The translations under genes and the position numbers were made by a program. Below, piece after piece: positions 29,244 through 37,496 of a stretch of DNA of 64,000 nucleotides. A model generated the notes under the pieces. The model had not been told where the DNA came from and did no database searches. It saw only the letters and a program-made list of their open reading frames with translations. The DNA is from Tamlana sp. I1 (GTDB taxonomy: Bacteria; Bacteroidota; Bacteroidia; Flavobacteriales; Flavobacteriaceae), in contig NZ_JACLAF010000006.1 in the NCBI RefSeq assembly GCF_015355625.1, positions 124,001 through 188,000 of the forward strand, given 5' to 3'. Within the stretch, counting starts at the first letter, position 1. Every line of letters begins with the position of its first letter.

Positions 29244-29579
29244 TTATTTTTTAGTTAAAAGCAGTCTTTTACATAACTTATTAAATTTCATATTTTGTAA
29301 TACAAATGCTACAGACAAACCTATTTGAGCTAAACCAAATAAAAGTGCTATAGTACCTGAAATGATTCCCAAAGTAATTAATATTAATCCTAAAATAAAA
29401 AAGACAAAAATCTTTACGTTAAATATTTTTTTATCAGCATTTTCTTGGTAAAAAATCATAACCATTGTTTCAGAAACTCTAAACTTTTTTATTATTTCCT
29501 CAGTAAATTTATCTTCTTTAATCCCTATAGCTTCAAGAGATTTAGTGTATTTAATTATTTCTTTCCTGTTGAATTCCAT
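29244..29579 (-). CDS. Small two-helix membrane protein, unknown
   Basis: I do not recognise this 111-residue protein. It has a charged N-terminal helical part (1-50, EFNRKEIIKYTKSLEAIGIKEDKF), two membrane helices (about 53-72, IFVFFILGLILITLGIISG, and 75-95) and a basic end KLCKRLLLTKK. The reading frame is intact. It lies between the two palindromic repeats (29032-29160 and 29643-29770), an arrangement like a gene cassette with the repeat following the stop codon. AT content is higher than in the core genes around it. Confidence 0.7.
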   Translation of the reverse strand: MEFNRKEIIKYTKSLEAIGIKEDKFTEEIIKKFRVSETMVMIFYQENADKKIFNVKIFVFFILGLILITLGIISGTIALLFGLAQIGLSVAFVLQNMKFNKLCKRLLLTKK

Positions 29580-29642
29580 TTTTTAATAACTATTTTTAAT
29601 TAATTCAATTTCACATGATTTTAATACAATTACTTACAATCT

Positions 29643-29770
29643 CTCGTGTATGATTTATGGCATGCTTCAGCACCAAATTTAATAAATAAAAACTGAACGT
29701 AAAATCTTCTAGGGTTTCGTAAGGAAATTAGAACTAGTCATAAATTACAGTCGTTTTTGCGTTGTAGTTT
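29643..29770 (-). repeat. Cassette-like palindromic intergenic repeat, copy B
   Basis: Diverged copy of the repeat at 29032-29160. The terminal arms TGTATGATTTATGGC (29647-29661) and GTCATAAATTACA (29737-29749) pair with a 2-nt bulge. The arm changes relative to copy A are matched on the other side (ATTTATG with CATAAAT here), so folding is kept although sequence is not. It directly follows the stop codon of the broken gene at 29783-30223. Confidence 0.65.
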
Positions 29771-29782
29771 TTGTTATCCATT

Positions 29783-30223
29783 CTAATTTTCATTTTGAAA
29801 TTTTTCTCTATCTGTTGTTTGAATCCCGAAAATTGTAATTCCACTTTCAAAGATTTGAACTTCAAAATCACGTTTTATTTTATATTGGTCGTCTAAATCG
29901 TTTGACAAGTATATAAATCCTAAAAATAAAATTCCAAATCCTATCCAAAATATTTTAGAAATCAGTTTAGGAATGTTGATATTTATAAATCGGCTTACAG
30001 TCAAAGTTATTATTAGGCAAAAGAGAAAATAATTTAAAAAATTAACCGTCATTTCGACCAGGAAATATTGTGTTGAAAGAGAACTATGAAATCCTCTACA
30101 TTTATAGATTAGCGGAAATCCGTAAAAGAATTCATCTGGTCCATCAATTACAATTCCATAACTCCATTTCGTAATAATGATGAAACTAAAGTGAGAGGTA
30201 AAGTCACTCGATATATGAGTTTT
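29783..30223 (-). pseudogene. 5'-broken hypothetical membrane protein gene
   Basis: The only ATG-started frame (29783-30052, 89 residues) is the C-terminal part of a longer gene. The same frame stays open without a start codon to 30223 and upstream codes a protein-like sequence (ITKWSYGIVIDGPDEFFYG, then GFPLIYKCRGFHSSLSTQYF). The frame is closed by TGA at 30224-30226. A plausible old start, ATG at 30227 in another frame, runs only seven codons (MKNSYIE) to a stop. So the 5' end carries a frameshift and stop. The remaining part has two membrane helices (about 7-23 and 32-49 of the short frame). Function unknown. Confidence 0.6.
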
Positions 30224-30265
30224 TCATCTATCAGATTTGAGAGAGGAAATGCATGACAACATGTT

Positions 30266-30802
30266 TTATAAACCAAGTATTTTAGCATCCACGAAAAACT
30301 CCGATCTTACATTAATATGATGGTCGGCCGTAATAAGTTCATCGGTAACCGTTGCTAAACGTAACGTAAAATTATCTTTTTTAAGATAGTTTTTTAAATC
30401 GTCACTAGAGGTATCTAATTCTAAAACACGACTTCCGTTAGCTTCAATATTTTCTTTCCATGATATTTTAACTTCAGGCTCATCTTCAGCAGATATGTAA
30501 ACATCGATAGTATTTAAGAAATCGAAATTACCATGATCTGGGCCATCAATCTCTAATGTCATTTTTTTAAGCTCTATATATTCAATTAAGTTTTTACCTG
30601 TATTATTATTTTCAAAAGTAGATTCAGAATTTGAACTTATTTCAGGCGTAAAGGCATTAAATGGCAAATCTACAACAGCGTTAGATTTAATAACTACTTG
30701 CTCGTTATAAACCATATTAAACTGTGTTAATTCGTCGATTTTATCACATCCAAAAACGATGGTTAACAAAATAAATACTGTGGTTAATTTTAAATGTTTC
30801 AT
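30266..30802 (-). CDS. Putative lipoprotein of unknown function
   Basis: 178 residues with a lipoprotein signal (KLTTVFILLTIVFGC, lipid-attached Cys19 followed by Asp). The mature part is beta-rich and acidic, with segments such as NEQVVIKSNAVVDLPFNAFTPEI and EYIELKKMTLEIDGPDHG that resemble a surface beta-sandwich. I do not recognise a family. It lies 39 bp after the end of ruvB transcription direction, that is, downstream of ruvB on the same strand, so it may be co-transcribed with it. Confidence 0.78.
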   Translation of the reverse strand: MKHLKLTTVFILLTIVFGCDKIDELTQFNMVYNEQVVIKSNAVVDLPFNAFTPEISSNSESTFENNNTGKNLIEYIELKKMTLEIDGPDHGNFDFLNTIDVYISAEDEPEVKISWKENIEANGSRVLELDTSSDDLKNYLKKDNFTLRLATVTDELITADHHINVRSEFFVDAKILGL

Positions 30803-30840
30803 AAATAATTTGGGGTATAATAAACTGAATATAATTTAAT

Positions 30841-31863
30841 CTAAAACAAGCCTCCTTGGGTAGGTCCTTTTACCTTTCCTAAATGTTTATAGGCTTGTTC
30901 GGTAACTTCACGACCACGTGGGGTTCGCATAATAAAACCCTGTTGAATTAAAAACGGCTCGTAAACTTCTTCAATGGTTTCGGGGCTTTCACTAACAGCC
31001 GTAGCAATAGTGGTAATGCCAACGGGGCCTCCCTTAAATTTATCGATGATGGTGGTTAAAATTTTATTATCCATTTCATCCAAACCATGCGCATCTACAT
31101 TTAAGGCTTCTAAGGCGTATTTGGCAATTTTAATATCGATAGTACCATTCCCTTTAATTTGAGCAAAATCACGCACGCGACGTAGTAATGCGTTCGCAAT
31201 TCTAGGCGTTCCACGACTTCGGCCGGCAATCTCAATAGCAGCTTCCATGGAAATTGGGACGCCTAAAATACCAGCACTTCTTTCGATTATGGTGGTTAAT
31301 AAATCAGTTTTATAATATTGTAAACGACTTTGAATACCAAAACGTGCACGCATTGGCGAAGTTAATAAACCCGACCGTGTAGTAGCGCCTACTAAGGTAA
31401 ACGGATTTAAATTCAATTGAACGGTTCTTGCATTAGGGCCAGACTCTATCATGATATCGATTTTAAAGTCTTCCATGGCTGAATACAAATATTCTTCTAC
31501 AATAGGACTTAACCGATGGATTTCATCAATAAACAACACGTCGCGCTCTTCTAAATTAGTAAGCAAGCCAGCTAAATCTCCTGGTTTATCTAGAACAGGG
31601 CCAGAAGTTACTTTAATACCAACATTCAATTCATTAGCTAAAATGTTAGCTAAAGTTGTTTTTCCTAAGCCAGGAGGGCCATGAAACAAAGTGTGATCTA
31701 AGGCTTCATTACGCATATTTGCAGCTTGAACAAATATTTGAAGATTTTCTAAAACCTGATCTTGCCCCGTAAAATCATCAAAAGCTAAGGGTCTTAACTT
31801 TTTTTCTACATCAAACTCTTCCGAAGAAAAATGTTCATTGGTGGGATCTAGGTTTTCGTTCAT
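30841..31863 (-). CDS. ruvB: Holliday junction branch migration ATPase RuvB
   Basis: 340-residue AAA+ motor of the RuvAB complex. Walker A is GPPGLGKTT (62-70), Walker B is [10 protein letters not shown], sensor region [19 protein letters not shown], and a C-terminal winged helix ([24 protein letters not shown]). All motifs are intact and length is normal. It stands alone with its own promoter (31944-31952) and a leader of about 75 nt that begins with a hairpin. The ruvA gene is 5 kb downstream. Confidence 0.97.
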   Translation of the reverse strand: MNENLDPTNEHFSSEEFDVEKKLRPLAFDDFTGQDQVLENLQIFVQAANMRNEALDHTLFHGPPGLGKTTLANILANELNVGIKVTSGPVLDKPGDLAGLLTNLEERDVLFIDEIHRLSPIVEEYLYSAMEDFKIDIMIESGPNARTVQLNLNPFTLVGATTRSGLLTSPMRARFGIQSRLQYYKTDLLTTIIERSAGILGVPISMEAAIEIAGRSRGTPRIANALLRRVRDFAQIKGNGTIDIKIAKYALEALNVDAHGLDEMDNKILTTIIDKFKGGPVGITTIATAVSESPETIEEVYEPFLIQQGFIMRTPRGREVTEQAYKHLGKVKGPTQGGLF

Positions 31864-31912
31864 TTGTAAAATCTTGAAAATACTTCAAGGTAACCTTTAA
31901 TTAATAATTTCT

Positions 31913-31937
31913 CCAGAACCTATTTGAACAGTTCTGG
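31913..31937 (-). promoter_or_regulatory. Hairpin at the 5' end of the ruvB leader
   Basis: A perfect 7 bp stem (CCAGAAC with GTTCTGG) around an 11-nt loop. Given the -7 box at 31944-31952, transcription should start at about 31937, so the ruvB mRNA would begin with this hairpin. Such 5' hairpins often protect mRNA; that role is inferred. Confidence 0.45.
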
Positions 31938-31943
31938 CATCAG

Positions 31944-31952
31944 GCAAATATA
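31944..31952 (-). promoter_or_regulatory. Promoter -7 box of ruvB
   Basis: Minus strand TATATTTGC, exact match to the Bacteroidota -7 consensus, 81 bp before the ruvB start codon. No strong -33 element. Confidence 0.55.
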
Positions 31953-32034
31953 AAGAAAAAGAGTTTTGTATGGGATACTACAAAAAAAGCCTTTTACATA
32001 CATCAAAGTTTTTCTGTTGTAAATAGCTATAAAC

Positions 32035-32067
32035 AACAAAAGCACAACTAGTAGTTGCGCTTTTGTT
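32035..32067 (-). terminator. Intrinsic terminator after cytochrome oxidase subunit I
   Basis: Long hairpin (ACAAAAGCACAACTA with TAGTTGCGCTTTTGT, one mismatch) followed on the minus strand by a T-rich stretch. It ends the long act-cox transcript that runs from 43.6 kb. Confidence 0.75.
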
Positions 32068-32086
32068 TATATGGTTTCTAATTTAA

Positions 32087-33880
32087 TTAGTGTTGAAGTT
32101 CTTCTTCACCGTCCTTTAAAGGTATATTCTGAGGAACGAAATCAACGTCATGTCCTGGTTTGCTATAGTCGTAAGCCCAACGGTATACGTGAGGAATAGC
32201 GCCTGGCCAGTTTCCGTGAATATGTTCAACTGGAGTTGTCCATTCTAAAGTCGTTGCTTTCCAAGGATTTTGTGTTGCTTTCTTTCCGTAGAAAATACTA
32301 ATAAAGAAGTTGTATAAATATACTATTTGAGCCACACCACCAATTAAAGCAAATATGGTAATAATTACGTTTACATTTGCTAAATCATCAAATAATGGGA
32401 AGTTACTGTTTGTATAGTATCTACGTGGTAATCCAGCCATTCCAATAAAGTGCATTGGGAAGAAAACACCATAAGCACAAACTGCAGTAATCCAGAAGTG
32501 AATGTAACCTAAGTTTTTATTCAACATACGACCAAACATTTTTGGATACCAGTGGTAAATCCCAGCAAACATACCGTATAATGCTGAAATACCCATTACT
32601 AAGTGGAAGTGAGCTACAACGAAATATGTATCATGAACGTTAATATCTAAAGCACTATCTCCAAGAATAATTCCTGTTAAACCACCTGTGATGAAAGTTG
32701 AAACAAAACCGATTGAAAATAACATCGCAGGATTCATTTGTAAATTACCTTTCCATAAAGTTGTAATCCAGTTGAAGGCTTTTACTGCTGAAGGAATTGC
32801 AATCAATAAGGTAGTAAATGTAAATACAGATCCTAAAAATGGATTCATTCCAGAGATAAACATATGGTGACCCCATACAATTGTAGATAAGAATGCAATG
32901 GCTAAGATTGAAGCAATCATCGCACGGTAACCAAAAATTGGTTTACGTGAATTAGATGCCATAATTTCTGAAACCAGACCCATTGCTGGTAAGATTACAA
33001 TATATACTTCAGGATGCCCTAAGAACCAAAATAAGTGCTCGAATAAAACAGGAGATCCACCTTGGTAATGTAAAACTTCACCTTGAATAAATATATCTGA
33101 TAAGAAGAATGATGTTCCAAAACTTCTATCCATAATTAGTAACAATGCTGCCGATAATAAAACAGGGAATGAAATAACACCAATAATAGCTGTTACAAAA
33201 AACGCCCAAATTGTTAAAGGTAATCTTGTCATAGACATCCCTTTAGTACGTAAGTTTAAAACGGTAACTACATAATTAAGCGATCCTAATAAAGATGAGG
33301 CAATGAAAATAGCCATAGAAACTAACCATAAAGTCATTCCCATTCCTGAACCGCCTTGTGCCATGGGTAAGGCACTTAAAGGAGGGTAGATAGTCCATCC
33401 TGCTGCAGCTGGTCCAGCTTCAACAAATAATGAAATAACCATGATGATACTTGATAGAAAGAATAACCAATATGAAACCATGTTTAAGAAACCTGATGCC
33501 ATATCTCGTGCACCAATTTGCAATGGAATTAATAAGTTACTAAACGTACCACTAAGCCCTGCAGTTAATACAAAGAATACCATAATGGTACCGTGTATGG
33601 TTACTAATGCTAAATAAATATCGGCATCCATAACACCATCTGGAGCCCATTTCCCTAATAATGCTTCAAATAACACATTAGGCTCTTCTGGCCATGCAAT
33701 TTGCATACGAAACATCATAGACATTAAAACCCCAATAACCCCCATAATAGTACCTGTAATAAGGTACTGCTTAGCAATCATTTTATGGTCTTGACTAAAT
33801 ATATATTTAGTTATAAACGTTTCTTTATGATGATGTCCGTGGTCGTCTTCGTGAGCGTGAGTATCTGCGTGTGCTGACAT
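32087..33880 (-). CDS. ctaD: Cytochrome c oxidase subunit I
   Basis: 597-residue catalytic heme-copper oxidase subunit. Visible motifs: FWFLGHPEVYIVILPAMG (CuB His, and the Glu and Tyr of an A1-type oxidase), IVWGHHMFISGMNPFLG, and HDTYFVVAHFHLVMG with heme a and a3 His ligands; about 12 helices. The first 20 residues are His-rich (seven His between 4 and 18), as also seen in ActF two genes upstream. It follows subunit II by 31 bp and is the last gene of the act-cox operon. Its subunit III and IV partners are probably the genes at 9.8-12 kb. Confidence 0.97.
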   Translation of the reverse strand: MSAHADTHAHEDDHGHHHKETFITKYIFSQDHKMIAKQYLITGTIMGVIGVLMSMMFRMQIAWPEEPNVLFEALLGKWAPDGVMDADIYLALVTIHGTIMVFFVLTAGLSGTFSNLLIPLQIGARDMASGFLNMVSYWLFFLSSIIMVISLFVEAGPAAAGWTIYPPLSALPMAQGGSGMGMTLWLVSMAIFIASSLLGSLNYVVTVLNLRTKGMSMTRLPLTIWAFFVTAIIGVISFPVLLSAALLLIMDRSFGTSFFLSDIFIQGEVLHYQGGSPVLFEHLFWFLGHPEVYIVILPAMGLVSEIMASNSRKPIFGYRAMIASILAIAFLSTIVWGHHMFISGMNPFLGSVFTFTTLLIAIPSAVKAFNWITTLWKGNLQMNPAMLFSIGFVSTFITGGLTGIILGDSALDINVHDTYFVVAHFHLVMGISALYGMFAGIYHWYPKMFGRMLNKNLGYIHFWITAVCAYGVFFPMHFIGMAGLPRRYYTNSNFPLFDDLANVNVIITIFALIGGVAQIVYLYNFFISIFYGKKATQNPWKATTLEWTTPVEHIHGNWPGAIPHVYRWAYDYSKPGHDVDFVPQNIPLKDGEEELQH

Positions 33881-33911
33881 AATCTTATATTCGGTTAGGT
33901 TTCTTGTTTAA

Positions 33912-34979
33912 TTAGTTAATTAGAGAATTCTTAAATTCCTTTTGAGTTGCAATCCAAGCATCGTATTCTTCTTGAGTTTCAACTACAATTTTCATTTGCA
34001 TGTTGTAGTGAGATTTACCACAAATTTTATTACATAATAAAAGGTAATCGAACTCATAACGTTCTAAGGCATCTTCACCTTTAGCAACTAATTCTTTACT
34101 GTTTTCAACTCTAATTTCATTAATTCTTGTAACTTTTTCTTGCATTGCTTGAGTTTGACGCATATCTGCAGTAGTTACTGTAGGCGTAAAACCAAATTGA
34201 GTAATCATACCAGGAACACAGTTCATTTGCGCTCTAAAGTGAGGCATATAAGCCGAGTGTAATACGTCTTGAGAACGCATTTTAAATAATACTGGTTTTC
34301 CTACTGGTAAGTGTAATTCTGTAGTGATGATATCATCTTGTGCATTAGGATCAGCTTCATCTAAACCTAAAATGTTAGCACGATCGATATCGATTAAACG
34401 TACGTTAGCTTTTCCTAAAGTATTATCTGCTCCAGCATATCTAGCTTTCCAGTTAAATTGTTGTGCGTATAATTCAACAACTAAAGGATCGTCACTTTCA
34501 TCAACACCCATAATATTGATCCAAGTATTTAATCCGTAGATAATTAAACCTGCTAATACTATTACTGGAATGATTGTCCAAATGGCTTCTAACTTGTTGT
34601 TATCAGCAAAAAACAAAGCTTTCTTACCTTTTTCACCTTTGTATTTAAAAGCAAAATAGTGTAATAAGAATTGTGTTAGTGTTTGTACAAAAAAGATGAT
34701 AACGAATGAGATAATCATCAAATTATCAATAGTAGCGCCATGTTCTGAAGCTGCGTTTGATAACAATGGTAAATCACCCCATTTAACAACACAAACAATA
34801 GTTATTGCATAAATGAAGACTAAAAAGCCCATCATTAAATAACCATTTAAGGCATTGTCTTTATCGGTAGCTACTTGAGAGTTTTCCATTTTAGCTTGTG
34901 CTAAATCGAAAATCTTCACCATTTGCCAGATGGCGATTAAAATAAATACTAAAACTATAATCGTTAATAAAGTAGTCAT
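33912..34979 (-). CDS. ctaC: Cytochrome c oxidase subunit II
   Basis: 355-residue subunit carrying the CuA electron entry site. Three N-terminal membrane segments are visible (about 3-20, 48-68, 90-118), one more than usual, then EAIWTIIPVIVLAGLIIYG and the cupredoxin domain. The CuA ligands are present: His in VLHSAYMPHF, then C316, C320, H324 and M327 in CNKICGKSHYNMQM. The usual Glu between the cysteines is Lys here; it ligates by its backbone, so the site should still form. No fused cytochrome c domain. It lies 33 bp after actF. Confidence 0.95.
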   Translation of the reverse strand: MTTLLTIIVLVFILIAIWQMVKIFDLAQAKMENSQVATDKDNALNGYLMMGFLVFIYAITIVCVVKWGDLPLLSNAASEHGATIDNLMIISFVIIFFVQTLTQFLLHYFAFKYKGEKGKKALFFADNNKLEAIWTIIPVIVLAGLIIYGLNTWINIMGVDESDDPLVVELYAQQFNWKARYAGADNTLGKANVRLIDIDRANILGLDEADPNAQDDIITTELHLPVGKPVLFKMRSQDVLHSAYMPHFRAQMNCVPGMITQFGFTPTVTTADMRQTQAMQEKVTRINEIRVENSKELVAKGEDALERYEFDYLLLCNKICGKSHYNMQMKIVVETQEEYDAWIATQKEFKNSLIN

Positions 34980-35012
34980 GGTGGTTCTTCTTTCTTCTTT
35001 ATTTAAATCTTA

Positions 35013-36374
35013 TTAATAATGGAAATCTTCACTCTCTTTCATAAGTGGATATCCTTTTGCTAGCAATGGTGCTTTTGTTAAAGCTGTAAATACTACAAAT
35101 ATGAATAATCCTGCAAATAATAAAATTGAGCTTATTTCTGGAATTCCTATAAACCATCTATCACCAACGGTTGCAGGCATAATCATATTGAATATATCAA
35201 GATAATGACCAGCAAGAATTACAATACCTGCCATAACTACAAACCAAGGAATACGTTTGTAATTTGCATTCATTAAAATTAATAATGGGAACACAAAGTT
35301 CATAACAACCATACCAAAGAAAGGTAAGTTATAATCGTTAATTCTAGTGATGAAGTAAGTTACCTCTTCTGGAATATTAGAATACCAAATTAACATGAAC
35401 TGAGAGAACCATAAGTAAGTCCAGAAAATACTAATACCAAACATAAATTTAGCAACATCATGGATGTGATTTTCATTTACAAAAGGTAAATACCCTCTAG
35501 ATTTTAAATAGATTGCCATTAATGCAATTACAGTAATACCACTTACAAACATACTTGCAAAAACATACCATCCAAATAAGGTAGAAAACCAGTGTGGATC
35601 TACACTCATTACCCAATCCCAAGACATAATAGATTCTGAATAAATAAAGAAAACTAAAAATGCTGCTGCGATACGGAATGATTTTTTGAAGTTGCTGATA
35701 TCATCAGCAGAATCTTGAGCAATTGAAAATTTACGTGCAAAATGACGGTAAGCCGCCCAACCTGCGATAAAAACAAGTCCTCTTACAGCAAACCAACCTA
35801 TGTTTAACCAACCTGCTTTACCTTGGATAAGTTTATCATGGGCAACAACATCTGGATCCATCCATACAAATAAATTGTAATGACCAATTGTTCCTGAAGC
35901 TACAGCAATTGCTAAAACGATTAGGGCACCAGGTAATAAATACGCTGAAATCCCTTCCATAACTCTAAAAAGTACTGGCGACCATCCTGCTTGAGAAGCA
36001 ATTTGAATCGCGTAAAAAGCTAAAACACCAAGCGCAATCATCATAAAGAAAAATGCGGCAACATATAATGCTGACCATGGTCTGTTAGCAATTTGATGCT
36101 GTACATGAGTAACGTGTTTCGAATGTGCATCAACTTCGGTATGTGCTTCTTCAGCGTGATGACCTTCAGCTACGGCATGTGTATCATGACTTGGAGCGGC
36201 GTGATGTGCTGCGGCTTCACCATGACCACCACCGTGATGTGATTCTTCTGCAAGTAAGTGTTCAACCTCCTCAAAAGATTTATGAGATGTCATAAAACCA
36301 TATCCTACACCTAATGCTCCTAAAATCATTAGAATAAAGGAAAATGTCTTTAATTTATTTGAAAATGTATACAT
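35013..36374 (-). CDS. actF: Alternative complex III subunit ActF
   Basis: 453-residue integral membrane subunit of alternative complex III (quinol:cytochrome c oxidoreductase), related to ActC/NrfD. About ten predicted helices. After the first helix there is a His-rich loop with 14 His between residues 46 and 93 (HHGGGHGEAAAHH, HDTHAVAEGHHAEEAH), much denser than expected. The loop is likely to bind metal or be a simple-sequence expansion. It is the last act gene and precedes oxidase subunits II and I, consistent with an ACIII-oxidase supercomplex. Confidence 0.9.
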   Translation of the reverse strand: MYTFSNKLKTFSFILMILGALGVGYGFMTSHKSFEEVEHLLAEESHHGGGHGEAAAHHAAPSHDTHAVAEGHHAEEAHTEVDAHSKHVTHVQHQIANRPWSALYVAAFFFMMIALGVLAFYAIQIASQAGWSPVLFRVMEGISAYLLPGALIVLAIAVASGTIGHYNLFVWMDPDVVAHDKLIQGKAGWLNIGWFAVRGLVFIAGWAAYRHFARKFSIAQDSADDISNFKKSFRIAAAFLVFFIYSESIMSWDWVMSVDPHWFSTLFGWYVFASMFVSGITVIALMAIYLKSRGYLPFVNENHIHDVAKFMFGISIFWTYLWFSQFMLIWYSNIPEEVTYFITRINDYNLPFFGMVVMNFVFPLLILMNANYKRIPWFVVMAGIVILAGHYLDIFNMIMPATVGDRWFIGIPEISSILLFAGLFIFVVFTALTKAPLLAKGYPLMKESEDFHY

Positions 36375-36396
36375 ATCTATAATAATCTTATCAATC

Positions 36397-36948
36397 TTAC
36401 TTTTCTAAATCTGCCTTTAATTTTAACACATACGAAACTACTTGCCAACGCTCTTCTTCGTTAATCTGGTTAGCATAAGAACCCATTGCGTTTTTTCCGT
36501 AATAAATCGTGTGATAAATACTTCCTTCGGTAATCGCTCTTCCAGCATCATCATAACTAGGAATACCAAGAATTTTTTCACGTTTTACTAAGTTACCTTT
36601 TCCGTCTCCTTTACCGCCATGGCAAATTCCACAGTAGATATCATATAATTCCTTACCTCTATTTAAATCAACTTGAGTAGAATCTAATGGACTCATTAAA
36701 GTTGCTTTTGCTAATTCATAACCTTCAGTAGAATTCTCTATATCAAAAGGAATAAATCCTCGCGCTACAGAGCCTTGAGCTGGTAATTGTGCCTCCACTC
36801 CGTTAGGAAATGCAGCTTCACCGTAAGTTTCATATCCAGCAGATTCATACATATTTGGCATGAATTGGTAATTTGGGGCTGTTCTTTTATTACAAGATAC
36901 AGCGACAAAAACAACTGCTATTACTAATATTTTAATTAAGCTTTTCAT
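36397..36948 (-). CDS. actE: Alternative complex III subunit ActE, mono-heme cytochrome c lipoprotein
   Basis: 183 residues with a lipoprotein signal (VIAVVFVAVSC, lipid-attached Cys19) and one c-type heme site CGICH (about residue 110-114) followed by GGKGDGKGNLVKRE; the Met ligand is probably in KNAMGSYANQI. ActE is the mono-heme subunit passing electrons from ActA toward the oxidase. It lies 8 bp after actD and 22 bp before actF. Confidence 0.93.
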   Translation of the reverse strand: MKSLIKILVIAVVFVAVSCNKRTAPNYQFMPNMYESAGYETYGEAAFPNGVEAQLPAQGSVARGFIPFDIENSTEGYELAKATLMSPLDSTQVDLNRGKELYDIYCGICHGGKGDGKGNLVKREKILGIPSYDDAGRAITEGSIYHTIYYGKNAMGSYANQINEEERWQVVSYVLKLKADLEK

Positions 36949-36956
36949 ATTTTTTA

Positions 36957-37487
36957 TTAATGGGCTTTATCAACTAAATTAATTTCTACTGCTCCAGTAC
37001 CTTGAAGTAAATTTTCTAATTCACTAGCATTTCCATTTACAGCGATTTCCATTAAAAAATGATCATCGGTTGTTCTTGGATCTGGGTTTTCAGCCTTTTT
37101 AAATGGCCACATTTTACTACGTAAGTAAAACGTAATTACCATTAAGTGGGCTGAGAAAAATACCGTAAGTTCGAACATAATAGGTACGAAAGCAGGCATA
37201 TTTTCTAAGTAACTGAAACTTGGTTTTCCACCAATGTTTTGTGGCCAATCTTCAATCATAATGAAATTCATCATTAAAGTGGCAACTGTTAATCCAATTA
37301 ATCCATAAATAAATGCAGCAATGGCAATACGTGTTGGCGCAAGTTCCATGGCGCGATCTAGTCCGTGAACTGGAAATGGTGTATATATTTCTTCTATATG
37401 ATATCTTTCAGCTTTTACTTTCTTAACAGCCGACATTAAAACATCATCATCCGTATAAATAGCGTGAATTACTTTTGAAGCTTCCAT
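36957..37487 (-). CDS. actD: Alternative complex III subunit ActD (DUF3341)
   Basis: 176-residue membrane subunit with a soluble N-terminal part (VIHAIYTDDDVLMSAVKKVK, with IEEIYTPFPVHGLDRAM typical of DUF3341) and two membrane helices (about 52-75 and 95-122). It has no cofactor motif; in the complex it is a structural subunit. It lies 9 bp after actC and 8 bp before actE. Confidence 0.93.
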   Translation of the reverse strand: MEASKVIHAIYTDDDVLMSAVKKVKAERYHIEEIYTPFPVHGLDRAMELAPTRIAIAAFIYGLIGLTVATLMMNFIMIEDWPQNIGGKPSFSYLENMPAFVPIMFELTVFFSAHLMVITFYLRSKMWPFKKAENPDPRTTDDHFLMEIAVNGNASELENLLQGTGAVEINLVDKAH

Positions 37488-37496
37488 ATGCTACTT

